From NCBI GenBank assembly GCA_913060495.1, contig CAJXRP010000008.1, positions 62,001 through 126,000 on the forward strand: 64,000 nt of DNA. Reading direction: 5' to 3'. The DNA is from an uncultured Gammaproteobacteria bacterium. GTDB lineage: Bacteria; Pseudomonadota; Gammaproteobacteria; Pseudomonadales; Pseudohongiellaceae. Position numbers and translations under genes: made by a program. A model generated the notes under the pieces. It saw nothing but the letters and a program-made list of their open reading frames with translations. It was not told the DNA's origin and ran no database searches. Shown piece after piece: positions 16,636 through 25,091 of the stretch; within the stretch, counting starts at the first letter, position 1, and each line of letters starts with the position of its first letter.

Positions 16636-18855
16636 TTAGAAGTTGAGTCGAAGTCCTGCTGTTACTGTGCGGTCCTTATTTGGGCGAGCGCCATAGGGCT
16701 GTCGACCTAAGATATTTTCCTCGCTCGTTAAGTTCTCAACACGACCATAGAAAGTCAGTGCATTGCTAAATTGATAGTTCGCAGAGATATCCACGGTGAA
16801 GGTATCGTCGGTTTTTTCGAAGACATTGCATGATGCGCGAACACAGACTTCATCCACATAATTCCCCGTGAGATAAGTTGCCCAGTTATCTTTTTCAAAG
16901 CCTATCGAGGCGAGGAATTGATTTTCAGGCAAATACGGCAAAGGGTCTCCCTTGCTCACAGAGCCGAAGAAGGCAGTGTCGGCGATGTCGGTATCGAACT
17001 CACCGTTAATATGGGTGTAGCTCAGCGATACCGGAATTCGATAGTTGCTGCCAATAGCCAGATTCGCGCTTACCAATAGCTCAAGACCAGCGACGGTGGC
17101 GGCGTCGCCGTTGAATGCATCGCCTATCACACAGTCTGAACCAGACGAAGACGTGCATTGGCCAAGTATATTGTCGTAGTCGCTTAGAAAACCGATGAGT
17201 TCTGTAGACAAGGAGCCGCTGTTATAGCGAAAGCCTAGCTCATAGTTGACAGCAGTTTCTTCATCGACATTTGGCGAGTTACTAGGCGCAGTAAAGCCCT
17301 TGTGTACACCACCCAGCAAAGATAGAGAGTCGCTAAGCTGATACAGAATTCCTAGGCCAGGAAGAAAAACCTGGGTAGCGTTACTGCGTGAGTCGCGGAA
17401 TGTTCGCAATTCTCCATCGCTGTAGCGGGTGCGCTGCTGATCTATGTCTTCATAGCGTAAACCCGGTGATAGCGTCCAATTGCCGATCTGGATGTTGTCA
17501 TGAATATGAACTGAAACTGCCTGGGCCTCCTGAACACGATTGCCTGCGTTGCCCAGAATTCCAAGGTCGTCCAAGACGAGCGCACCATCAATCTGACTGT
17601 AGTTACTATTACGCTGCAGGCGATCTTCTTCGTCTTCGTGAAAACGGATGCCGAATTCGAGGTCATGTACAGTGTTGCCGACTATGGCATTCCAATTTAG
17701 ACCTAGCTGTAAACCTCTTGAAAAATACTCACGATCATTGGCGCGCAGTTGAATGCTGCCTGTGGCCGTGTCGCTGGTTCCGTCCAAGATAGATTGCAGT
17801 TGATCGGGGTTGAAACCACTCAGGCTCGTGCCGCTATTAATAGCCTGAATCACGTTGAACCAACTGGTGCGGCTGAAGTCCTCGGCACTCGAACTACCGT
17901 CGAAGTCGATGCCTTCCGTCTTGAACCAGTTGCGTTGATGCTCATTGTTGTAAGCGGTAACCGACACATCTAGAGAGTCGCTAAGGTCATAGCTATAACG
18001 CAGAATTTGTTGTTCGTGTTCGGTTTCGATGTTATCGAGTTCCGACATGCCGTAGCGGCGAAAGGCACTGTCGCCGAAATCGTTATCGCTTAGCCCGAGA
18101 TAACTCTGGTTAGAGTTTTGATCTGTAGTCTGCAATTTTAGTTCGATAGCATGGGGTGAATTCATCGGTGCATAGCTTAGCTTCACCGTGTAGTCCTCAA
18201 CATCTAAGCCGGTATTGTTGCTGCCACGGTCGATAGACTGAAATCCATCCGACTGCCATTGGTGAGTCTCAAGTAGAAAGCCGAATCCTGAATCTGTGCG
18301 ACCGCCATAGGTTGCATGCACGCGATAAGTTGCATTTTGACCTGCTTCGGTAACTACGTTGCCAGACATCTGGGTTGGAATAGGGGTAGATACCATATTT
18401 AACGCGCCACCTATTGTGTAAGGCCCCTGCGTTATAGCGGCGGGCCCTTTAACCACCTCAATAGCGTTTAATCTGCCAACGGTAGGAAAATAATAAGCTG
18501 AAGGAGCGGAGTAGGGGGCGGGTGCAATAAGTACGTTGTCTTCCAGCAAGGTGATTCGACCACTGCGTTCTGTGGCTACTCCACGAATGCCGATATTCGG
18601 TCGCAAGCCATAGCCGTCTTCTATCTGAATAGCCACACCGGGCACTTCCCGCGCGATGCGTTGAATATCGCTATAAGAGAACTGCGCCAGTTTCTCGGCA
18701 CCTATAAAGTGCGCTGAGCCAGCGATTCTTTGTGCCTGCTGTTGGCTGCCTATAATGGTGACTTCTTCGATAGTGCTGTCTTGTTCCTGAGCGAAAACAA
18801 GAGGGGTGCTTATGGCAGAGATGGCTAAAGAAAGTAGTAAATTAGAGTGATGCAT
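16636..18855 (-). CDS. TonB-dependent outer-membrane receptor, FecA-like siderophore type
   Basis: A 739-residue receptor with signal peptide (1-22, ending VFAQ). A TonB-box-like TIEEVTIIG lies near residue 30. The plug domain (about 35-165) has IQRIAREVPGVAIQIEDGYG, IGIRGVATERSGRITLLEDN and EVVKGPAAITQGPYTIGGALN. A 22-strand barrel follows, ending in an aromatic C-terminal strand TVTAGLRLNF. The plug pattern resembles FecA and related ferric-citrate or siderophore receptors. It imports an iron chelate using TonB/ExbBD energy. A Fur-box-like site upstream supports iron control. The long extracellular loop has paired cysteines (QCTSSSGSDC). Confidence 0.88.
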   Translation of the reverse strand: MHHSNLLLSLAISAISTPLVFAQEQDSTIEEVTIIGSQQQAQRIAGSAHFIGAEKLAQFSYSDIQRIAREVPGVAIQIEDGYGLRPNIGIRGVATERSGRITLLEDNVLIAPAPYSAPSAYYFPTVGRLNAIEVVKGPAAITQGPYTIGGALNMVSTPIPTQMSGNVVTEAGQNATYRVHATYGGRTDSGFGFLLETHQWQSDGFQSIDRGSNNTGLDVEDYTVKLSYAPMNSPHAIELKLQTTDQNSNQSYLGLSDNDFGDSAFRRYGMSELDNIETEHEQQILRYSYDLSDSLDVSVTAYNNEHQRNWFKTEGIDFDGSSSAEDFSRTSWFNVIQAINSGTSLSGFNPDQLQSILDGTSDTATGSIQLRANDREYFSRGLQLGLNWNAIVGNTVHDLEFGIRFHEDEEDRLQRNSNYSQIDGALVLDDLGILGNAGNRVQEAQAVSVHIHDNIQIGNWTLSPGLRYEDIDQQRTRYSDGELRTFRDSRSNATQVFLPGLGILYQLSDSLSLLGGVHKGFTAPSNSPNVDEETAVNYELGFRYNSGSLSTELIGFLSDYDNILGQCTSSSGSDCVIGDAFNGDAATVAGLELLVSANLAIGSNYRIPVSLSYTHINGEFDTDIADTAFFGSVSKGDPLPYLPENQFLASIGFEKDNWATYLTGNYVDEVCVRASCNVFEKTDDTFTVDISANYQFSNALTFYGRVENLTSEENILGRQPYGARPNKDRTVTAGLRLNF

Positions 18856-18905
18856 GGATCTTTCCAGAATGCTGTAAGTACATAGTGGAGCGATATTAAT
18901 CTAAA

Positions 18906-18920
18906 TGAGAACGATTATCA
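18906..18920 (-). promoter_or_regulatory. Fur-box-like operator upstream of the TonB receptor
   Basis: The site TGAGAACGATTATCA matches the 7-1-7 Fur consensus (TGATAAT-N-ATTATCA) at 12 of 14 informative positions. A second half-site, TTATCATTT, follows at 18932-18940. It lies about 50 nt before the receptor start codon, where a repressor would block transcription when iron is abundant. Confidence 0.65.
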
Positions 18921-19100
18921 ACTGAGTATAGTTATCATTTAGATTTGTTTTGGGCTGGGCTATCCCGAGGGCAAATAACGACTATAGAACTGCTCTTCAC
19001 TTTGGTGAGATACTTAAGTGACTCACAAAAGAGCCGGCATGCAGGCCCAGCGAACTAGGGCCCAGTATCAAATTTCCAAAGTAACTAAATGGAGGTGTTT

Positions 19101-19295
19101 ATGAATCAATACGAATTCAAAAAGCTACGCCTAACAGGACAATTGCTTGGAGGAATCCTACTCGTGTTAAGTGTTGTGCTCATGATTAGTCAGGGCAATG
19201 GACTATATCTGCTAGGAGGGTACTTAATATTTTGGGTAATCAATTACGGGATTATTCATGGTTATATCGGACCGCGCTATGTGCGCGATGAATAA
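19101..19295 (+). CDS. Small two-helix membrane protein, unknown
   Basis: A 64-residue protein starting at ATG 19101, behind GGAGG at 19091-19095. An in-frame ATG at 19089 overlaps that ribosome site and is rejected. Two hydrophobic helices (about 11-33 and 36-54) are joined by a short SQGNGLY turn, with a basic N-terminus (EFKKLRL) and a charged tail GPRYVRDE. It is probably an inner-membrane protein with both ends in the cytoplasm. I do not recognise the family. It is transcribed alone, between the Fur-controlled receptor (divergent) and a long gap. Confidence 0.7.
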   Translation: MNQYEFKKLRLTGQLLGGILLVLSVVLMISQGNGLYLLGGYLIFWVINYGIIHGYIGPRYVRDE

Positions 19296-19727
19296 TTTGG
19301 TATCGAAGGAGTAGGGCGATCGTCCTAGATCACTCTAAGCTAGACTCTAAGCAAGTGTTAAAACGCTGCATCGGCCTTGGGCTTCAGTATATTAAGTTGA
19401 AGCATTTTCCGCTACTCGGTGCATGGGCTGTTTGGTAGGTGGAAGCAGCTTGCCTCCTAATCTATTTCCACGCTCCTTCAAGTATCGCTCTGTGGTTCGA
19501 CCGCAATTTCCATTCCCAGTAAACCGTTTTCATTGTGCCGCGTTATATATACCATGAGCGCCAGAGTTCGTTCAGAAGCGGGCTGCAGATGGGCACAAGG
19601 TCTATGTATTACAGGCAGCTAGTCTCAAGTCTCTCGGCTGTGGCACTGAGTCAGAACTGTGGCCTACTTGGCAGTTAGATTAGTTGAATATGATTAAATA
19701 AGCTGTGTTTTCTGGGATAGAGTAATT
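19296..19727. other. Intergenic region of about 430 nt, no gene supported
   Basis: There is a short inverted repeat (GCTTCA/TGAAGC, 19381-19403). There is also an 86-codon plus-strand frame (19423-19683) interrupted by TGA at 19555; it has no ribosome site and no recognisable family. It is more likely leader sequence for the next gene, or a decayed fragment. The last 60 nt are AT-rich, suiting a promoter for 19728. Confidence 0.5.
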
Positions 19728-22520
19728 ATGAATATGAAAAATCAAAGAACGAACTTAGCCCACCTTCGGAGGAAAATACTGGCATGTTGCCTGTTGTTTT
19801 CCTGCTTCGGGCTGTTTTCCTCGATTGCTTCTGCACAACTGCCTGAATTGGGGAGTCCGTCAACGGCAACGGGAGCGTCGACCACGGCTAAATTTTTCGG
19901 TGGAGCTACTGCAGATAATAGCGCCTCGTTTGGGTCTAGCTTCGGCGCAGATCAAGCGCTGGATCTATTCACCGAGATTCAGGTCGAGGGGGCTCATGTG
20001 AATACGGTGGGCAATATCTACCTGTTGATTCAATTGGGTGCGGATATTTTTATGCGCCTCGAGTCGGGTGAGTATGCTATCTGGGATCAAACCCTGCCGA
20101 ATCTGCAGGCGACCCTACCTGGTAGGACTCTGCAGGCGAGCGAGCCCATCACGATCCTGGAGAATGTGGCATTCGGGCCCGCAGGCCTGGCTGGCGCAAC
20201 ACTAAGTATCTTCCTTGCCTATGACACTACCGCCGCAACCGGTGAGTTGTACTACAGCGGCGTGCCGTTAACGGTTGCGATTGATGCGGAAGTTACAGAG
20301 GCGGCAAGTCTAACTTTTTTCAGATCCAATATCTCCTCGCCGATAATACAGAGCAATTGCATTGGCTGTCATGTTAGCGGGGGCCCTGCTGGGGGTACTC
20401 CGCTAGTCTATGTTTCGAGCGGTGTTGAGGGCTTTCAGGATACAAACTACAACACGCTTCTCGAATATATAAAGAATGTGCCAAATGGCAGCTCCAAGAT
20501 TTTATCAAGACCACAGGGTATTGGTCATGGTGGAGGCGCAGTCCTTGCAACTGAGAGTGCAGGTTTCGCTGATTGGTCGCAATTCGTGTCGAGTGTGCAA
20601 AATGAAGTCGCAGGCAATGGCAGCAATGTGCAGAGCATCTTCGCCGCCGTCGCGAAGATGGACAACGAGCAAACCCTGCGCAAGGCGGCTCTGCTCTACG
20701 CGGGTCGACTGCCGACAGAGCAGGAGAGCGCCAGCGTCAGCGGCGGTAGCGAGGAAGACCTGGCGCTAGCAGTTCGTGCGCTGATGTCTGGCGAGGGCTT
20801 CGAGAGTTTCTTGATGGAGACGGCAAACGATCGCCTGCTGACTGAGGCATTCTCCACAAGCCTCTTCAGTATTGTCCATCGTGCCTACTACCCGAATTCC
20901 TATCAGTATTATCAGGTGCCTAGCCCCATCGGCTCCGACAAGCGTCTCACCTCCGAGGCGCTTGCTCAAGAGCCGCTGCGTCTGGTCTCCCATGTGGTAA
21001 CAAACGAAAGACCCTATACCGAAGTATTAACTGCGGATTACATCATGGTGAATCCCTACTCGGCGGAGGTCTACGGGGGAAATGTTACCTTCGACGATCT
21101 AGGTGATCCTGATGAGTGGCGTGAAGGCAGGATCACCGAATATTACCGTTGCACCGTATGTGGACAGAACAATCCGAACGCCAGTTATAACATCGCTACA
21201 GATTACCCCCATGCAGGTTTACTAAACTCTCCAGCATTTCTAAGCCGCTTTCCATCGACAGACACTAACCGCAATCGCGCCCGTGCACGCTGGGCTTACT
21301 ATTTCTTTCTCGGAGTCGACATCGAAGGACTCTCGGAACGCACTACCGATCAATCTGCCCTAGCAGATGAGAACAACCCTACACTGAATAATGAAAACTG
21401 CACCGTGTGTCATAACATCATGGACCCCGTTGCAGGTGCCTTCCAGAACTACGGTGATGAAGGATTCTACAAAGACCAACCGGGTGGTCAGCATTCCTTG
21501 CCCGGCTCCTATCGACTCGATTCTGGCAGCGACTACCAGTTTGGCGACACTTGGTACTCCGACATGCTTGCACCTGGTTTTTCTGGTGAGCTAGCCCCGA
21601 ATAGTGACAACTCCATTCAATGGCTTGCTGACAAATTTGTGAATGACCCGCGTTTCGGTTACGGCACAGTTTATTTCTGGTATCCGGCAGTAATGGGTCG
21701 CGATGCTTATGCTCTTCCTGAGAACCCGGAAGACCTTGACTACGAATCCAAGCTTGCTGCGTACAGTACGGAGCAACAGATGATACAAGATGCAGCGGCT
21801 AGATTTGTCGCAGGCAGCGCTGGTAATGGCGCTCACAACCTTAAAGATTTATTGGTAGACCTGACCCTTAGCGATCACTTCAGGGCAAACTCTGTGGACG
21901 CGATTACTGCCAGTCAGGATGTGGAGCTCGACAGAGTAGGAACAGGAAAATTACTTACTCCTGAGCAACTGAACAGAAAGCTCGAAAGCACTACAGGCTT
22001 TAGTTGGGACTATGGCAGCTTCAGTGCTCTGGATGAGGTGTACTTATTGATTTACGGCGGCATCGATTCATTTGGCATCACTGACCGTGCTACCGACCTG
22101 ACGACGCTAATGAGTACGGTAGTAACTACCATGGCAAACGAAGTGTCCTGCCCGATCACCTCGCAGGAATTTGGTTTGAGTCAAAATCAGCGAAAGTTGT
22201 TTCCATTCGTTGAGCTAAATGATCTGCCAACAAACTCAGAGAATGCCATACGCACTAATATTCAGCACCTACACAGCACCCTGCTCGGTGAAGAGCTTGC
22301 AATCAATGATCCTGAAATCGACGCTAGCTATGACTTATTTGCAGCTGTCTGGAATGCGCGCATCGCAGCAAACAAGGGTTCTAGTGTGGTGAGTGCGTCT
22401 GAGATCTGCATTACCGGCAATGTCGTCAACCCAGTGTTAACAGATTCGAACCAGACACTGCGCAGCTGGGCTGCAATCCTTAACTACATGATCCGTGACT
22501 ACAAATTCATTCACGAATAG
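19728..22520 (+). CDS. Large secreted CxxCH (cytochrome-like) protein, DUF1592/DUF1588-like
   Basis: A 930-residue exported protein with a long basic N-terminus and signal segment (about 15-36, ending SIASAQ). Heme-c type motifs are CIGCH near residue 213 and CTVCH near 562, plus a CTVC without His near 478. Two covalent hemes are therefore possible. The region after the second motif (NIMDPVAGAFQNYGDEGFY) resembles the end of planctomycete-type cytochrome/DUF1588 proteins, and RKAALLYAGRLPTEQES resembles their DUF1592 part. Such proteins are typically encoded, as here, directly before a Tat-exported DUF1501/DUF1552 protein, and are thought to form secreted redox or surface complexes. Reaction unknown. 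Gap to the partner gene is 38 nt. Confidence 0.65.
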   Translation: MNMKNQRTNLAHLRRKILACCLLFSCFGLFSSIASAQLPELGSPSTATGASTTAKFFGGATADNSASFGSSFGADQALDLFTEIQVEGAHVNTVGNIYLLIQLGADIFMRLESGEYAIWDQTLPNLQATLPGRTLQASEPITILENVAFGPAGLAGATLSIFLAYDTTAATGELYYSGVPLTVAIDAEVTEAASLTFFRSNISSPIIQSNCIGCHVSGGPAGGTPLVYVSSGVEGFQDTNYNTLLEYIKNVPNGSSKILSRPQGIGHGGGAVLATESAGFADWSQFVSSVQNEVAGNGSNVQSIFAAVAKMDNEQTLRKAALLYAGRLPTEQESASVSGGSEEDLALAVRALMSGEGFESFLMETANDRLLTEAFSTSLFSIVHRAYYPNSYQYYQVPSPIGSDKRLTSEALAQEPLRLVSHVVTNERPYTEVLTADYIMVNPYSAEVYGGNVTFDDLGDPDEWREGRITEYYRCTVCGQNNPNASYNIATDYPHAGLLNSPAFLSRFPSTDTNRNRARARWAYYFFLGVDIEGLSERTTDQSALADENNPTLNNENCTVCHNIMDPVAGAFQNYGDEGFYKDQPGGQHSLPGSYRLDSGSDYQFGDTWYSDMLAPGFSGELAPNSDNSIQWLADKFVNDPRFGYGTVYFWYPAVMGRDAYALPENPEDLDYESKLAAYSTEQQMIQDAAARFVAGSAGNGAHNLKDLLVDLTLSDHFRANSVDAITASQDVELDRVGTGKLLTPEQLNRKLESTTGFSWDYGSFSALDEVYLLIYGGIDSFGITDRATDLTTLMSTVVTTMANEVSCPITSQEFGLSQNQRKLFPFVELNDLPTNSENAIRTNIQHLHSTLLGEELAINDPEIDASYDLFAAVWNARIAANKGSSVVSASEICITGNVVNPVLTDSNQTLRSWAAILNYMIRDYKFIHE

Positions 22521-22558
22521 CAGTTCGTACTAAACAACATACAGAGAGTCGAGTCATT

Positions 22559-23836
22559 ATGAACAGACGCGAATTTACAAAATTTTTGGGTATGGCGGGT
22601 TTGAGCGCGACTGCTGCTTTGCCACTGGGTATTGCGCAGGCTGCCGAATCTTACAGCGGGCCCTTCTACATAAACCTTGCGGCGATCGGTGGTTGGGATG
22701 TGACTAGCTTCTGTGACCCGAAAGCGAATATTGCTGGCGAGCGCACGATCAACAACTGGGCAGACTCCGCTAGCATAGGGCAGATCGGTAATATTGCCTA
22801 CGCGCCAGTCGCTAACAATCAGACATTCTTTGAGCGCTTTTATCAAGACATGATGGTGATCAATGGTATCGATACTCAAACCAATTCTCACGATGACGGA
22901 AGGCGGCACACCTGGAGTGGTCGTCTAGGTTTTGGCTATCCCAGTTTCGGTGCCATTGCCTCAAACGCAATCGGACCCGAGTTGCCGTTGTCCTTGGTGC
23001 ACGCGGCTGGCTACAACGAGACCGCAGGTATTGCGCGCTTCAGTCGTCTGCAAGACCCTGATGTAATTCGCAATCTTGTTAACGATTCTGTGGTGCAGGA
23101 TGGTGACACAAGCTACGGGCTTTTCGAAGACAATGAGTTAAATCTGATTAGCCAGTATCAAAATTCTCGCTTGTCCCGACTGCAGAGCAGCAACCAGCTC
23201 TTGCCGCGACAGATCGATGGCATGAATTCTTTGCAGCTAGCAAACGCAACGCGAGACGACCTGAAACTGTTCGCCGATCTATTGCCTACTTCCTTCGAAG
23301 GAGGGCGTACTAACAGAGCCGCTCAACTCGCTCTGATTGCCTATCAGTCAGGGCTTTGTGTTTCCTGTCAATTAGGTCTCAGCGGATTCGACACTCATCA
23401 GGATCACGATGATGATCACTTCAGTTCTATGGCCGAGCTAACCGACCTGGTTACCTACATATTCGACTATGCGGAGGCGGCCGGCTTTGCTGATAAAATC
23501 GTGATTACTCTAGGCTCAGATTTTGGTCGCAAGCCCTACTACAATTCAGGCGGAGGAAAGGATCACTGGCCCATCGGCAGTGCCATGTTTATTCAGCAGG
23601 GCGCGGCGTGGGGCAACAGAGTGGTTGGTGCAACGGATGATCTGCACAATGCCTTGAAGATTAATCCGAGCACGCTACAGGTCGATAGTTCGAGTGCTGG
23701 TGTTGGCCTCGAGCCGAAGCACTTGCAGCAGGCGATACGTGAACTTGCGGGTGTTGATCAGAGTGCAGCCGCTCTGCAGTTTCCTCTTGATGCCGAAGAC
23801 ATAGATTTCTTCAGTCCGTCGAAGCAAACTGCATAG
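22559..23836 (+). CDS. Tat-exported DUF1501-family protein
   Basis: A 425-residue protein with a Tat signal (NRREFTKFLGMAGLSATAAL, cleavage near AQAAE). The mature part has the alkaline-phosphatase-like layout of DUF1501: YINLAAIGGWD at the start, MMVINGIDTQTNSHDDGRR near 100, GLSGFDTHQDHDDDH near 280, and VITLGSDFGRKPYYNSGGGKDHWPIGS near 320. The Asp/His clusters are suitable for metal binding. Family members are secreted, with unproven sulfatase- or phosphatase-like activity. It follows the CxxCH protein and precedes a selenoprotein by 73 nt, forming part of a secreted redox block. Tat export implies folding with a cofactor or metal in the cytoplasm. Confidence 0.78.
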   Translation: MNRREFTKFLGMAGLSATAALPLGIAQAAESYSGPFYINLAAIGGWDVTSFCDPKANIAGERTINNWADSASIGQIGNIAYAPVANNQTFFERFYQDMMVINGIDTQTNSHDDGRRHTWSGRLGFGYPSFGAIASNAIGPELPLSLVHAAGYNETAGIARFSRLQDPDVIRNLVNDSVVQDGDTSYGLFEDNELNLISQYQNSRLSRLQSSNQLLPRQIDGMNSLQLANATRDDLKLFADLLPTSFEGGRTNRAAQLALIAYQSGLCVSCQLGLSGFDTHQDHDDDHFSSMAELTDLVTYIFDYAEAAGFADKIVITLGSDFGRKPYYNSGGGKDHWPIGSAMFIQQGAAWGNRVVGATDDLHNALKINPSTLQVDSSSAGVGLEPKHLQQAIRELAGVDQSAAALQFPLDAEDIDFFSPSKQTA

Positions 23837-23909
23837 ACGCGTCTGGGTTATTGCTCAAGCCCTAGACTGTGTTAAGTTAGAGTTTGATTAAGCGACAGGC
23901 AAGTACTCC

Positions 23910-24398
23910 ATGAACAAATTAAATCCTGGCGATATTTTTCCGGACATGCGGCTGCAACTCGTGGGCGGTGGCTCGCTGTCTCTTCCCGGCGATATAACTT
24001 CTCCTATGACGGTGGTGTTGTTTTTCCGTGGACATTGGTGACCTTACTGCCGCCGGCTCTTAGCTGGCTTTGAAGAGCGCCGTGCAGCGTTCGAAGAGCA
24101 AGGGGTTTCCATCATTGCGGGTAGCGTCGATCCTGAAGAGAAGCTGATTGATATAGCCGCTGGACTGGGCTATCCACTTGCTTACGGAATGACTCGAGAC
24201 GACGGCGATTCTATCGGTGCTTGGTGGGAGGAGCGAAGGGATCACATTCAGCCCTCAGAGTTTGTCCTCACAAATAGCGGCAAAGTGATGTTTGATACCT
24301 ACAGTAATTCCCCTGTTGGAAGAATGGATCCGGAAGAGACGCTGACGCTTATCAAGTACCTAAATCAACTGCGCGCCAAGGCCAATGCAGCTAGCTAG
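23910..24398 (+). CDS. Peroxiredoxin-like selenoprotein with UxxC motif (in-frame UGA at codon 44)
   Basis: A 162-residue thioredoxin-fold protein read from ATG 23910 through TGA 24039-24041. The first 43 codons (DIFPDMRLQLVGGG, TVVLFFRGHW) and the rest (PYCRRLLAGFEERRAAFEEQGVSIIAGSVD, then FVLTNSGKVMFDTYSNSPVGRM) form one AhpC/TSA-like protein whose active site reads HW-Sec-PYC. Cysteine homologues have HWCPYC, so Sec replaces the attacking Cys and leaves a UxxC redox pair. No signal peptide is present, so it is cytoplasmic. A candidate SECIS follows the UGA. A thiol-disulfide or peroxide reductase role is inferred. Taken as separate halves the frame would appear as a small orphan protein starting at 24189, which has no plausible fold. 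Confidence 0.88.
24056..24078 (+). promoter_or_regulatory. SECIS element for UGA decoding in the peroxiredoxin-like gene
   Basis: GCTCTT (24056-24061) pairs perfectly with AAGAGC (24073-24078), leaving an 11-nt loop with G in the second position and an internal GG. The loop starts 20 nt after the UGA, almost the same spacing as in the other selenoprotein gene (21 nt). A competing hairpin (24052-24057 with 24063-24068) has no G in its loop and fits the SelB pattern less well. Confidence 0.58.
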
Positions 24399-24507
24399 GC
24401 TGTGCTAGACTGTGCGGCATCTATTTGGTCCATGGCATCGACTCCGGAGCGGGTTTTTGCCAGGTTAGCTCGGCCAAAACTGTAGGCATATTTTGGGGGG
24501 AACAGCA

Positions 24508-25089
24508 GTGACTAATACACAACTTACTAGGCGTGCATTCTTGAGCTCAGCCAGTAGTGCGGCTAAAAGTTCAATCATCGTACTCAGCCTTCCGGCAATT
24601 CTCGTTTCCTGCGAGAGGTCGAAACAAGCGATTCTAAACAATGAAGAATTTTCTTTGCTTACTGAAGAAGAGGCGCAGGAATTCAATGCGATAGCCGCGC
24701 GGATAATTCCTACCGATGAGACGCCAGGTGCAACCGAGGCCGGCGTCATTTATTTTATCGACAATGTGCTCAGTGACAACAGAGAGGAAGAGCATGAAAC
24801 GCTTCGTCTGGGCCTTAGGGAATTGCAGATTGCGGCGGCTCTAAATTTTAATGCTTCCTATTTTCATGAACTGGAACCCGAGCAACAAGATCAGTTATTA
24901 ACAGAGGCCGAAGACACGCCATTTTTCGGCACTATTCGTTTTTTAACAATTGCAGGCATGTTCTCGCTACCCGAGTACGGTGGAAATCGCGACAAGATTG
25001 GCTATGAACTTATCGGATTCGAAGATCGTCATGCCTGGCAGCCTCCCTATGGCTCCTATGATGCTGACTATGCCGAGAGGGGGGAATAG
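24508..25089 (+). CDS. Gluconate 2-dehydrogenase subunit 3-like protein (Tat, lipoprotein)
   Basis: A 193-residue protein, best started at GTG 24508 behind the G-run at 24495-24500. It has a twin-arginine signal (LTRRAFLSSASS) that ends in a lipobox (ILVSC), so it is Tat-exported and probably lipid-anchored. The mature domain has the subunit-3 pattern LLTEEEAQEFNAIAARIIPTDETPGATEAGVIYFID and a C-terminal segment MFSLPEYGGNRDKIGYELIGF. In known enzymes the small subunit carries the Tat signal and takes the folded flavoprotein subunit through the membrane. The GMC gene starts 2 nt after its stop, as expected of that pair. Confidence 0.85.
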   Translation: MTNTQLTRRAFLSSASSAAKSSIIVLSLPAILVSCERSKQAILNNEEFSLLTEEEAQEFNAIAARIIPTDETPGATEAGVIYFIDNVLSDNREEEHETLRLGLRELQIAAALNFNASYFHELEPEQQDQLLTEAEDTPFFGTIRFLTIAGMFSLPEYGGNRDKIGYELIGFEDRHAWQPPYGSYDADYAERGE

Positions 25090-25091
25090 AC

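Noticed and set aside
19423-19683. An 86-codon plus-strand frame with in-frame TGA at 19555, considered as a third selenoprotein
   Set aside because: No Cys-type redox motif surrounds the TGA, no ribosome site precedes the ATG, no SECIS is evident and the product matches nothing. Open length after the TGA is within chance.
24189-24398. Short 69-codon gene starting at ATG 24189
   Set aside because: It is the C-terminal part of the UGA-containing selenoprotein; it has no ribosome site and starts in the middle of the thioredoxin fold.
24401-24411. TGTGCTAGACT as an extended -10 promoter before the GMC operon pair
   Set aside because: No -35 element is present at a suitable distance, so evidence is too weak. 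Similar TGCTAGA strings recur elsewhere without promoter context.
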